In this document: in pieces, positions 21,419-30,316 of the stretch
Position numbering within the stretch: the stretch's first letter is position 1
Layout of the letters: the number at the start of each line of letters is the position of its first letter
Origin: Vitrella brassicaformis
Taxonomy: Eukaryota; Sar; Vitrellaceae
Length of the DNA stretch: 38,346 nt
Direction: 5' to 3'
Assembly (NCBI GenBank): GCA_001179505.1
Contig: CDMY01000633.1
Span: forward strand, 1-38,346
Notes under the pieces: model-generated
What the model saw: only the letters and a program-made list of their open reading frames with translations
Told to the model about the DNA's origin: nothing
The model's database searches: none
Program-made: the position numbers and the translations under genes

Positions 21419-21824
21419 AGATGGTGTCAATAGTTAACTGAGAGAGACAGTCACTTTTTGTGCCATGTCGATGGAATGCCATGGGAGATGACACGTGTAG
21501 GGGGATGCGTTCAGTTCGGTACATGGGGTGCCCATGATACGATGAGTGAATGGCACGTAGCTGTGTGTGAGGGGCGGGGCCGACGCAGGGCGGATGCGAC
21601 CATTGTATACTGACATTTCGATGCTTTTTCAACGTTCGGTTCTCACATGGATCTGTACAAGTCCATGGCACCACAACATCCCTCCCTCCATCCCTCTGCA
21701 CCATTCTACAGCCGGCATGGGCCGGGTGACCTGGCGGGCAAACAACAATGCAGCCCAATAGACACCACCCGCAGTGGAGAAGCGCGCGCATACAAGACAG
21801 CCAAACCGCACCTGTCGTCTTTCG
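21419..21824. other. Tail-to-tail intergenic spacer
   Basis: This 406-bp spacer separates the ends of the coiled-coil/proline-rich gene and the broken leucine-rich-repeat-like gene. Apart from a short CCCTCCAT-type run near 21680-21695 I see no gene, repeat or RNA in it. Confidence 0.6.
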
Positions 21825-23982
21825 TCAGGTGTCAAGCCGCTTGAGAATAAGTTGCTGTCGAGAGTATTTCCAGCCCCACTCGATGTCATACCGCCCCTCC
21901 AGCCCCTCGATGGTGTCGCCATGTGTCCGCTCCTCCACCAGCCGCCTGAAGGAATCCTTGGGCTCCAGCTGAACCTTAAGCTCCTTGACGCCGCGGATCT
22001 TGAGCAGCTACTTGACACAGGCAATGCCGAACTCACCGGCGGCATCGCCATCGCCCAAATCGTCAGGCACTGCAGTGACACAGCCAGACAGACGGGCACA
22101 TACAGGACGCAATGGGCTGCCATCTGAATGGAGGCGATTGTTGCAGCTCACCTTCTACACGAACATCCAGCCGTTCGATGGTCGGCAGCTGCTCCGCCAT
22201 GTCCCCCCACGTCAGCCCCCCCTCACCCACACCCGTCACCCACCAGGCCTCAAAACACTCCAACTCCCTCTCCCCGCCCACCGCCTGCAGCACCCCCACA
22301 GCTTGCTCCTCTGTCGACTCCCGGAAGTCAATGCGTTTGACCGCCGGCATCTTGGTCAGCAGACGGCGGCCACTCGCACGCACCTTGCTGGAATAAATCG
22401 ACAGACGCGATGCGGTGGGGAATGCGTTGTGAGGCATGCTGTCAATCACAATCGCATCAGGCTGCTCGGCGTCATCCTCGGGCTCCCAATTGTCTTCGCA
22501 GACCTCCACGGTCGTCGCACTGGGGAATGTCAGGGACTGTGCGAGTGCGATGGCAGCGGGGCTGGGCGTGTCGAGTGCGTTGGCGAAGTGCTGGGGTGCG
22601 ACGAAGAAGTCGGCCCTGAGGGCTTTGGCTGCCATCTGCTGTATGTGCTTCTGCACGAAGGGGGAGGTCTCCGGGCGCGTGGGAGTGTCGCAGAGGAGCG
22701 ACAGGTCGAAGGCCCTGTCGGTCTTGATGTCGACGGGGATGTCGGGGCTCACACAGACGGCACACCTGAGGGCCTCGATGCCGAGAGGGTCGCGAAGATG
22801 CAGCTGTCGATGGAGCAGTCCAGCTCGACGCCGAGTTTTTTTATGGAGCTGCAGCCACGGTCGACGAGAACCCTCTGCACACAGACACGCGCACATCACA
22901 AAGAAGCCCTCGCCCACTCTCTGGCCTTGTGAATCTTGTGTGCTTCACTGCTTACCTGGAGGCTCTCAAGACCCTCGGCACCCCCTCGAGGACGTTCAGC
23001 GCTCACGCAGAGGGTGCCGATGTCCTCGAGCTGTGACAGAGGGCCCGGCTGGCCGGCCGTCGGAACCGGGATGCACCTCAGCGACCCAGCCATGGTGTCA
23101 GGAGTGCATTCCACGTGCAGCTCCTTGAGGCGCCGTGACGTGGCCACCAGCTCCCCCAACACCTCATCGTTACACACCCTCCCCTCCACCTGGACCCTCT
23201 CGAGCGACGGCAGCTGCCAGTGCCGCCTGCGGCCGGGACCATGGAAATACCCATATTTGGTGATGGATGTGAGCGATGTGAGGGTGGGGGGCGGGTCGAG
23301 GGGAGGCGGGAGGCGGTGGGCTGACGGCTCTGTCGCAGCTCGGATACCACGGCCCTCGGCCTCGTCGATGGTTATAGTCGATTCGCCCTTGATTATTTCG
23401 ATGGACTCCAACGTGGTTGGCGCCTGCCGCCCCGCTGCTGTGGCCGCTGCAGCTCTCAGCCCGTCGATGTGGCCCTCCACTAATGCCGTGACGATCTCCT
23501 TTTTCACGGACGACAGCACAGTGTCGTAGTTATCGTAGTAGAACAGGCCAGCAGTTTCACTTGGGATGCGGAGGCTCCTCGGGCACTTGACGACGATGGA
23601 GTTGAGCCGTGTGAGCCGTCGGCCCCACTCGAAGGCGTCAGCGAATGACAGGCCGCACCAGAAGCGCCACTCGGCCGTGTCGTGGGTGTCCATCACCAGC
23701 TGGGTGATCTGGCAGCCGACGTGGCGCCACAGCCGCTGGGGCAGCGCCGCCACCAAATGAAGCGACACGAACGAAAAGACGTAGGCAACGACAACAGGCT
23801 GAGTGGACACCACACAGACACAGAGAGAGCAGACAATGAGGATGTGTGTGTCTGCCAGTGCTTCGTTTGCTGCATCTTACGACTTGGCTGAATTGCTGTG
23901 CGAAGGCCTCCAGATCTATGCTGTGTGTGGTGTGCGATGCCGTGGCCTGCTGCTGCTGCTGCTGCTGCTGGTCGGTGTCCAT
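21825..23982 (-). pseudogene. Leucine-rich-repeat-like gene with a frameshift and an in-frame stop
   Basis: Exons read 23982-23881, 23798-22956, 22874-22152 and 22069-21825. Exon 1 carries a polyglutamine run. Exon 2 starts with a hydrophobic segment (VVAYVFSFVSLHLVAALPQRLW), with an F-box-like feel, and continues into irregular leucine-rich repeats such as LPSLERVQVEGRVCNDEVL. Two lesions are visible. Exon 3 is open in one frame at its start (SSIKKLGVELDCSID) and in another from about 22805 down (LHLRDPLGIEALRC); its 723-nt length is off by one for the phases at both ends. In the last exon a TAG at 22010-22008 interrupts an otherwise clear coding frame (LLKIRGVKELKVQ follows it) that runs to TGA at 21825. 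So this is a recent pseudogene, or the sequence has two errors. LRR proteins usually bind other proteins; with an F-box they serve as ubiquitin-ligase adaptors. Confidence 0.65.
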
Positions 23983-24087
23983 CACGGCCTCCTCGTCTCT
24001 GTCCGTCACAAGCCTCTCCCTCTCCGGTGGTGATAACGCGGAACCCTAGGGGGTTTGAGCCCTAACCCTGTACATAACCAAAAGGAA
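23983..24087. promoter_or_regulatory. Short head-to-head spacer
   Basis: Only 105 bp separate the start codons of the LRR-like gene (minus) and the next gene (plus). Both promoters must overlap. It contains a small CCCTAACCCT element next to CCCTAGGG, which resembles a plant-type telomere-box motif often found near transcription starts. That resemblance is an observation only. Confidence 0.4.
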
Positions 24088-24954
24088 ATGTCGCTCGTGA
24101 CGCAACGCCTCCAGCTTTCCCCCACGGCATTCAGCTCACCGGTAGGCTGGCGGACGAACACATGGGGCCTCCGTTCTTTGTCTGTCATACTTGTTTCAGG
24201 TGGCCGGTGGGTACAAGCACATTCAGACCATCACCATCGGCCAGCACACCTTCCTCAAAGTCCCCTTCGGCAAGCTGCTCGCCTCACAAATCGCCGACGG
24301 ACTCGCCGAGGGCAGGATCTGTGTGCTTGGGTCGACCAGGACGACGCACCCGAAGGCCTACTGCCTGTGTTATGACGAGCATGACGGGAGGTACTATATC
24401 GCCCAGGTGAGGATGGGCGAGTGGGACACCAAGCAGAACCACGAGATCGACGACACGAGCAGGGCCCTACAGGTAGGGACATGCATTCAATGAAGTGGGT
24501 GGGGGAGGAGGAATTAGGGGCTGTGTCGCTGCTGTCTCTCTTTGTGCAGCTGTTCTCGTCTCGCCAGGAGTTTGTCGACTTTGTCTCCAAGCTGACAGAC
24601 TACAGCTGCTCGGGCCTCGACAAATTCGGCCCCCCGTACTTCAACCCGGGGGAGGAGTTCCAGGCAAGCGCCTCTCCTCCTCGCCATCATTGCCATGTCT
24701 CTGTCAGCCAGCCTGTCTGTCCTCTGTCTGTCTGCCTGATGTGTCAGCACTTGAGCATCCACTACCTGGTGAGTGTCCTGGGCGAGTGGGACCGCCAGAA
24801 AAAACGCGAGACGCAGGCGGAGATCGACCGCAACGAAGAGCGCAAGACAGTCGACACCATCAAGTCCTACTTCCGCACGGTGTACAAGGACGCCTACAAG
24901 GACCCAGCTGTCCACAAGGGGAAGACGTTCAATCCCTTCAGAAACACCCGATGA
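24088..24954 (+). CDS. Conserved-looking protein of 215 residues, unknown function
   Basis: Four exons (24088-24141, 24200-24472, 24550-24663, 24748-24954) join in phase 0 throughout and give 215 residues. The third intron uses a GC donor (CAG/GCAAGC at 24664) and a normal AG acceptor. The body is a compact, low-repeat globular sequence, unlike most neighbours: VPFGKLLASQIADGLAEGR, then a segment rich in aromatics (YDEHDGRYYIAQVRMGEWD), and a charged C-terminal helix. It has no signal peptide, membrane segment or catalytic motif that I recognise. Dense aromatic and charged residues and little low complexity suggest a conserved fold under strong selection. It shares a very short spacer with the broken LRR-like gene. 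Confidence 0.8.
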
Positions 24955-25399
24955 CTGACTGACTGACTTACGGAGGGCAGACAGAGAGACACGTATGTGA
25001 GAAGAGAAGTAACTGAGATTTCGGCGTTCTTCTGTGGTCTGGACAAGTGTGTAGCCATTGCAGATCGTGTGCATGGCTGGTCTGTCAATGCAGTGAGTGA
25101 GAGGAAAGGGAAATGGACTCCCATCGACCAGCCAAAACGAGAATTGAAAACGAGACCATGGTGTCCGTCCGTCCGATCATACACACACACACGCGTCGAT
25201 GCACGCATGCCACGTCACTTGGGACAAACACACACAGACACGTCGGGAGCGCCAGTACCAGGCAGGCCTGTACAGACACGCCACATCAGCTCATCAAGTC
25301 CCTTGGAAATTTGCCCGCGTCTCCTCGCGAGGAGGGGAGCTTTCAAAAAGGCGACACACGTGTGCACTAGGGCCTCTCACACAGAGATGATGCACCTCA
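24955..25399. other. Tail-to-tail intergenic spacer
   Basis: This 445-bp spacer lies between the 215-residue gene and the end of the tryptophan synthase gene. A short GACT repeat (24952-24967) directly follows the stop codon, and an ACAC tract lies near 25181-25193. No gene is seen. Confidence 0.6.
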
Positions 25400-28300
25400 T
25401 CAGACATCATACCCCAGCGCCTTGGCCACAGTGACCATATCCTTGTCGCCACGGCCGCACAAGTTGAGCTGCAACACACACATACAGAGAGCGCGAGAGA
25501 GAGAACGAGATTCGTTGCTGATATGTGGAGAGCGTTCTTCGTTAGTCTCCCTCACCAGCACGATGTGGTCCTTGGGCAGGTCCTTGGCCATCTTGATCAC
25601 GTAAGCGATGGCATGAGCCGGCTCCAGCGCCTGACGAACGGTCAAGACGACACACATAGACAGACCGTTTGTCATCCGACCATCCATTCCATCCACTGAC
25701 TGCTACGCTACGCTGCCTACCGGAATGATGCCTTCAGTCCTGGAGCAGGTCTGTATGGCGTTGAGTGCCTCCTTGTCGGTCACCCACACGTACTCGGCCC
25801 GCCCGCTGTCCTTGAGGGCTGCGTGCTGCGGGCCGACGGCAGGGTAGTCCAGGCCGGCGGAGATCGAGTGGGTCTCGATGATCTGCCCGTGGACGTCCTG
25901 CAGCAAATAGGTCCTGTTGCCGTGAAGCACACCCGGCTTGCCTGAGCCGCCACACACACACACACACACACACACGCGCATACACGTGTGCAAAGAATGT
26001 GCACGTGTGTCTGTCCGCCTTGACGACGCACCTCCCGATAGCGTGGCAGAGTGTTTGGGGTTGTCGCCAACGGGTCCCGTTTCGCCGCCGGCCTCCACAC
26101 CGATGAGCTTGACGCTCTTGTCGTCCAGGAAGGGGGCGAACATGCCGATGGCGTTGGACCCGCCGCCCACACACGCCACTATGGTGTCGGGGAGACGCCC
26201 GGGGCCGCACCCATTGGCGAAGGGACCCTCCCTCAGCATCTGGGCACGGGCCTCACGACCTGAGATGGACGAAGGCAAAGGGGCGATGCGTGAGTGAATG
26301 GATGGCCTGGCAGGGAGTGGCCTTGTGTGTGCTTGGTGTGTTTGCGTACGTACCGATGACGGCTTGGAATTCCCTGACGATGTCCGGGAATGGGTGGGGG
26401 CCGATGGCCGAGCCGATGATGTAGTGGGTGGTGCGGATGTTGGTCACCCACTGTCATGACACACCCACACACACAGACGTACATCCGACATGCGTGTGTC
26501 TGTGTCTGTGTTGGGATTCCTTACGTCTCGGAGTGCCTCGTTGACGGCGTCCTTGAGCGTCTGTGAGCCGCATGTGACGGGGACGACCTGTGCGCCGAGC
26601 ATCTTCATGCGGAACACATTGAGCTTCTGGCGCTCCACGTCAACCGCACCCATGTACACGATACACTCCAACCTGCACACCACACAAGACAACAACCAAC
26701 GGCAACAGATTAATGGATGCAGTGGTGAGGTGTATGGTATGGCCGTGGTGTGCGTGTCCGCGTCTGAGGCTCACCCGAAGTGCGCGCATACGGTGGCTGT
26801 GGCGACGCCATGCTGACCGGCACCCGTCTCGGCGATGATGCGCTTCTTGCCCAGACGTATCGCCAGCAGCGCCTGACCCACCGCATTGTTGATCTGATCA
26901 CACAGCACAGCAGAGGGGGGAGGGGAACAAGACAACAGTCCACAAGAAGTCAGTCATCCACGCCAAGTCCTGGCCAGCCCTTTCCCCTCCTCCAGGCTCT
27001 CACCTTGTGTGCCCCGGTGTGTGCGAGCTCCTCTCTCTTGAACCAGATCTGCGCCCCGCCCACATGGTCCGTCAGCCGCTGGGCAAAGTAGAGTGGCGTT
27101 GGCCCTCCGATGAACTCCCTCCTGTATCGCGCCACCTCCGCCAGGAACTCCGGGCTGGCCATGGCTTCCTTGAAGGCCGCCTCCAGCTGCTCGTGCGCCT
27201 GCATCAGCGTCTCGGGGATATAACGGCCACCGAACTCGCCAAAACACCACTTGGACGGGTCGGTGGGCGACTGGGGGGCGACGCCGTTGGCTGCCATCGG
27301 TGGCTGACCGTTGGCGAGGGCTGCGGTTCGCGCCGCGTGTGCCTTGAGATCGGTGCACACGGCCTCGATGGCTGCGCACCGCTCGGCGACGCCAGAGCTC
27401 CCCTTGGCGGCCACGCCCTCTATGGCGTTGACGAGGGCTGAGCCGACGACGAAGCCATCAGTGCCCAGAGAGGCCAGCCGCTCCACATGCTCGCCCCTGA
27501 AGACATATTGAGAAGGGTAAACAAACGTGTCGGCTGCTGTCTTGCTGGATGTGTTGCTGTCTGTCTGTCTGTCTGTCTGTCTGTCTCACTTGGATATTCC
27601 GAATCCGACAGCGACGGGCAGTTTGGTGAATTGCCTGATGATGCTGAGAGTGTCCTTGAGATCGGCGGTGATCCTGTTCCACGTGTCGGCGTCGCGGGTG
27701 CCCGTCACACCCGTCAGCGACACACAATAGATGAACGATGACGCCGCTGCCGCCAACTGACATATCACATGTGACGATCTGTGTGTGCGTGTGTGTCTTG
27801 TCTTTTTGTGTTTGTGTTGTGTCGTGTGTACCTGCTGCACACGGGCCTGTGTGCTGGTGGGTGCGATCAGTGGTATGAATGAGAGGTCGGACGCCTTGCA
27901 GTGTCCCAAGAAGGCCACGGCGTCCTCAGGCGGCAGGTCCACAACGATGAAGCCGTCGACGCCCACCTGAGCGGAGCGCTCGCACACCGACTGCAGCCCG
28001 TAGGCCAGCAGGGGGTTGTAATATGTCATCAACACAACCTGACAGCACGGACGGACGGACGGAGAAGCAGCCAGTGCAGACAGGCAGACGGATGGATGGA
28101 TGGATGGACGGATGGACGCAGATGCAGGGCAGAGTGATTGGCAATACAATACAATACAATAAATGCCATTCCTACCGGTGTGGTGAGTCCCTTGGCGCGT
28201 GCCTTGGTGACCATATCGAAGCAGTCGTCGATGTTGGTGTCGTTGCCCCGCTGCAACGCAACAGTGCTTGCACGCTGAATCGTCGGACCATCTAGACCGA

Positions 28301-28910
28301 CACAGACCGACACACACAGAGGAAGTAAGTCATGGGCCAGGGTCTATCCGTGTGTTTCCACGGTCCTTCGCCTACCCGCCAGGGGGTCCGAGAATGGGAT
28401 GCCGAGTTCGATGACGTCGGCGCCGCCCCGCTGCAGCGCCAGCATGGCATCCACCGTCACAGCCTTGCTGTCAAACCCAGCTGCATACACCACACACACA
28501 TCACACATCACACAGAGCCCACCTTCGTGTGTGTGGGTGCTGTGTGTCTGTGCTGCTGTGCTGCTGTGCTGCTGTGCTACCGTACCTGTGAGGTATGCGA
28601 CGAATGCCGTCTGGCCGGCCTGCTTGGCCCTCTCGAAGGCGTCGAGGAGCGACTGCACGGGCATGATGATCTGGTGATCTATCGACTGCGGGCTGCTGAT
28701 ATGGACTGGAGCGGAGGCAGAGCTGGGACGAATGGACGAACTGATGAGCGGATGAGCTGATGAGCTGTGAAAGTGCTGAGAGTTGAGACGACTTGGTGGT
28801 AGATCTGCTTCACGAGCTGATGTGGCTGCTGTTTGCGAGTGCTCCACACTCCTCAAACCTTCAGCCGTCCTTCGAGGAGAGGTGCGAGCTGTGAGAGCGA
28901 TCTCTCTCAT
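25400..28910 (-). CDS. Bifunctional tryptophan synthase, alpha-beta fusion
   Basis: Thirteen exons (28910-28586, 28480-28376, 28291-28176, 28038-27832, 27756-27590, 27496-27004, 26893-26775, 26672-26525, 26450-26354, 26259-26032, 25941-25721, 25630-25556, 25468-25400) join in frame into 789 residues. The alpha part (about 83-345) cleaves indole-3-glycerol phosphate. Its catalytic acids are E133 in [15 protein letters not shown] and D144. The beta part (about 395-789) joins indole to serine using PLP: the Schiff-base lysine is K471 in HTGAHK, at an exon end, followed by ETGAGQHG and the phosphate loop GGGSNAIG (624-631). The Ser that usually contacts the PLP ring nitrogen is replaced by Cys771 in NLCGRGDKD. 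The alpha-then-beta order is that of fungal fused enzymes, which channel indole inside one chain. A Ser/Arg-rich extension of 82 residues precedes MPVQSLL; translation might start at that ATG (28664), giving 707 residues. Confidence 0.93.
27560..27587. repeat. CTGT tetranucleotide repeat beside a splice donor
   Basis: A run of CTGT units lies within three bases of the donor of the intron between exons 5 and 6 of tryptophan synthase. On the gene strand it reads GTGAGACAGACAG, so the donor runs straight into the repeat. Confidence 0.85.
28086..28166. repeat. GATG and AATAC microsatellites in an intron
   Basis: The intron between exons 3 and 4 of tryptophan synthase contains a GATG tract (about 28089-28117) and a pentanucleotide AATAC tract (about 28142-28161). 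Length polymorphism between strains is likely. Confidence 0.8.
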
Positions 28911-29055
28911 CTCCCGCGCTCTTCTACGGTTCTCCAGGGCTTGCTACAGCCTTTTGCTTCTGTTAATCAGTGTCGAGGGGTGCCTGCCGAGTTTGTTTAT
29001 TCCTCGACTATAAAGTAATGAAATGCTTCCGGCCTTCGGCAGTGCGGTGTCCCCT
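28911..29055. promoter_or_regulatory. Head-to-head spacer between tryptophan synthase and HIT gene
   Basis: Only 145 bp separate the two first ATGs, or 391 bp if tryptophan synthase starts at 28664. The stretch is less GC-rich than its surroundings, with AT-richer sequence near 28965-29027. A shared promoter is inferred from position. Confidence 0.45.
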
Positions 29056-29965
29056 ATGCCTCTCTTTGTCGCGTTGAGGGCCTCACCCATCGCTCAGCGG
29101 CAGTCCCGGCTCTTCACAAGAACCATGGCAAGGTGGGCACCTTCATTCCACCGTGGCTGCATGTCTGTCTGTCTGTGTGTCTGACTGTCTGTGCGCAGGC
29201 ATTCGTTCAGAGAGCATCTCGGCACGTCGGAGATGGCCGATTCCTACCCCTTCGGCGACTTCCGCATTGCAAAGGAGAATGTCTTCTTCTGGAGCCCTCG
29301 AAGCATAGCTTTTGTCAACCTCAAACCCATCCTCAGCGGCCACGTGCTCGTCACACCAAGAGCCGTCAAGAAGGTGCGATGCGATGCGATTGGCCCATCC
29401 CATAATGCTCGCCGCCCCTCTCCATTGCTCGCGTGTCGATTTGCTTGTCGTGTGGCGTCAGAGGTTTCGGGATTTGGATGCTGACGAAGTGGCTGACCTG
29501 TGGCAGAGTGTGCAGAAGGTGGCCATGTTGATGGAGCGGCACCACGGTGCGGAGGCCATGACGATGGCCATCCAAGACGGCGAGGCAGCCGGCATGACAG
29601 TGGCGCACTGTCACGTCCACATCATCCCAAGGCACAGGGGCGACTTCAGCAAGAACGATGAGATCTACGACGCACTGGATAACGCCAACATCGGCCAGGC
29701 GGCCCGTGAGGCCCAGTCGCCCTCGTCTCAGTCGTCGACGCAGATGAGCCAGCAGCACCACCACCATGGTGTGGCGCCCGACCCCCAACCAGAGCAGCAA
29801 ACGAGACGGTGGGAGGGGGAGAGGATTGGTTATTCCCTGTCCGTGATATTGGTGTTGATGTGGGTGTTATGCAGGACGAGGACACGTGAGGAGATGGCTG
29901 CTGAGGCTGCTGAGCTGAGGGAGGTCGTTAGGAGGGCCGCGGAGCACCCAGAGGCCTTCGGTTGA
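29056..29965 (+). CDS. HIT-family hydrolase, FHIT-like (bis(5'-adenosyl)-triphosphatase)
   Basis: Four exons (29056-29132, 29199-29373, 29462-29808, 29875-29965) join into 229 residues. The HIT signature HCHVHIIPR (about 133-141) is followed by GDFSKNDEIYDAL, which matches the pattern of FHIT rather than of HINT proteins. The N-terminal strand region includes AFVNLKPILSGHVLVTPR, also typical of the family. Such enzymes split Ap3A into AMP and ADP through a histidine intermediate. The first 26 residues (MPLFVALRASPIAQRQSRLF...) are basic, Ser/Arg-rich and free of acids, like a mitochondrial leader. A second ATG in a good context (ACCATGG, 29124) could give a cytosolic form. A Gln/Ser/His-rich insert separates the catalytic core from a C-terminal Glu-rich helix encoded by the last exon; FHIT also has a variable tail there. 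Confidence 0.9.
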
Positions 29966-30316
29966 GTATGTTTCTACTGCAGAGAGGAGCCAATTCCTGA
30001 ATGCGAGTGCAGACACGTGTGTGTAGTGTAGCACTTTGAGTGACCAACGGAGGGCGGGGCGGGGACTGCTGGGGTGAGAGTGACACTACATCGTCATGTA
30101 CTGCAATCAAGCGTGACGTGCCAACAGACCATGTCGTGAGGCTATCCAACGACATTTACGTGAGATGTGTCTCGTATGAACATAACATGAAATGTAATGA
30201 AAGCTACACTCGCTGGCTGGCTGGCTGACGATGGTGAGTCGGTCGACAGCTGGCATCCCCCACCATCCCATCCACCATCCACCACCTGTACATCATCTGC
30301 ACACCGTCTGATCTCC
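29966..30316. other. Tail-to-tail spacer; right part is duplicated 3' flank
   Basis: This 351-bp spacer separates the HIT gene and UIM-RING copy 2. From about 30110 to 30316 it matches, in reverse, the 3' flank of copy 1. I see no gene in it. Confidence 0.7.

Noticed and set aside
22436-23128. Plus-strand open frame over the LRR-like gene
   Set aside because: It crosses a well-supported intron of the minus-strand gene, and its composition is Cys/Arg/Ser noise.
24049-24070. Telomere-like CCCTAACCCT fragment
   Set aside because: Only about one and a half units; too short for a telomere or interstitial telomere. Kept only as a possible promoter motif.
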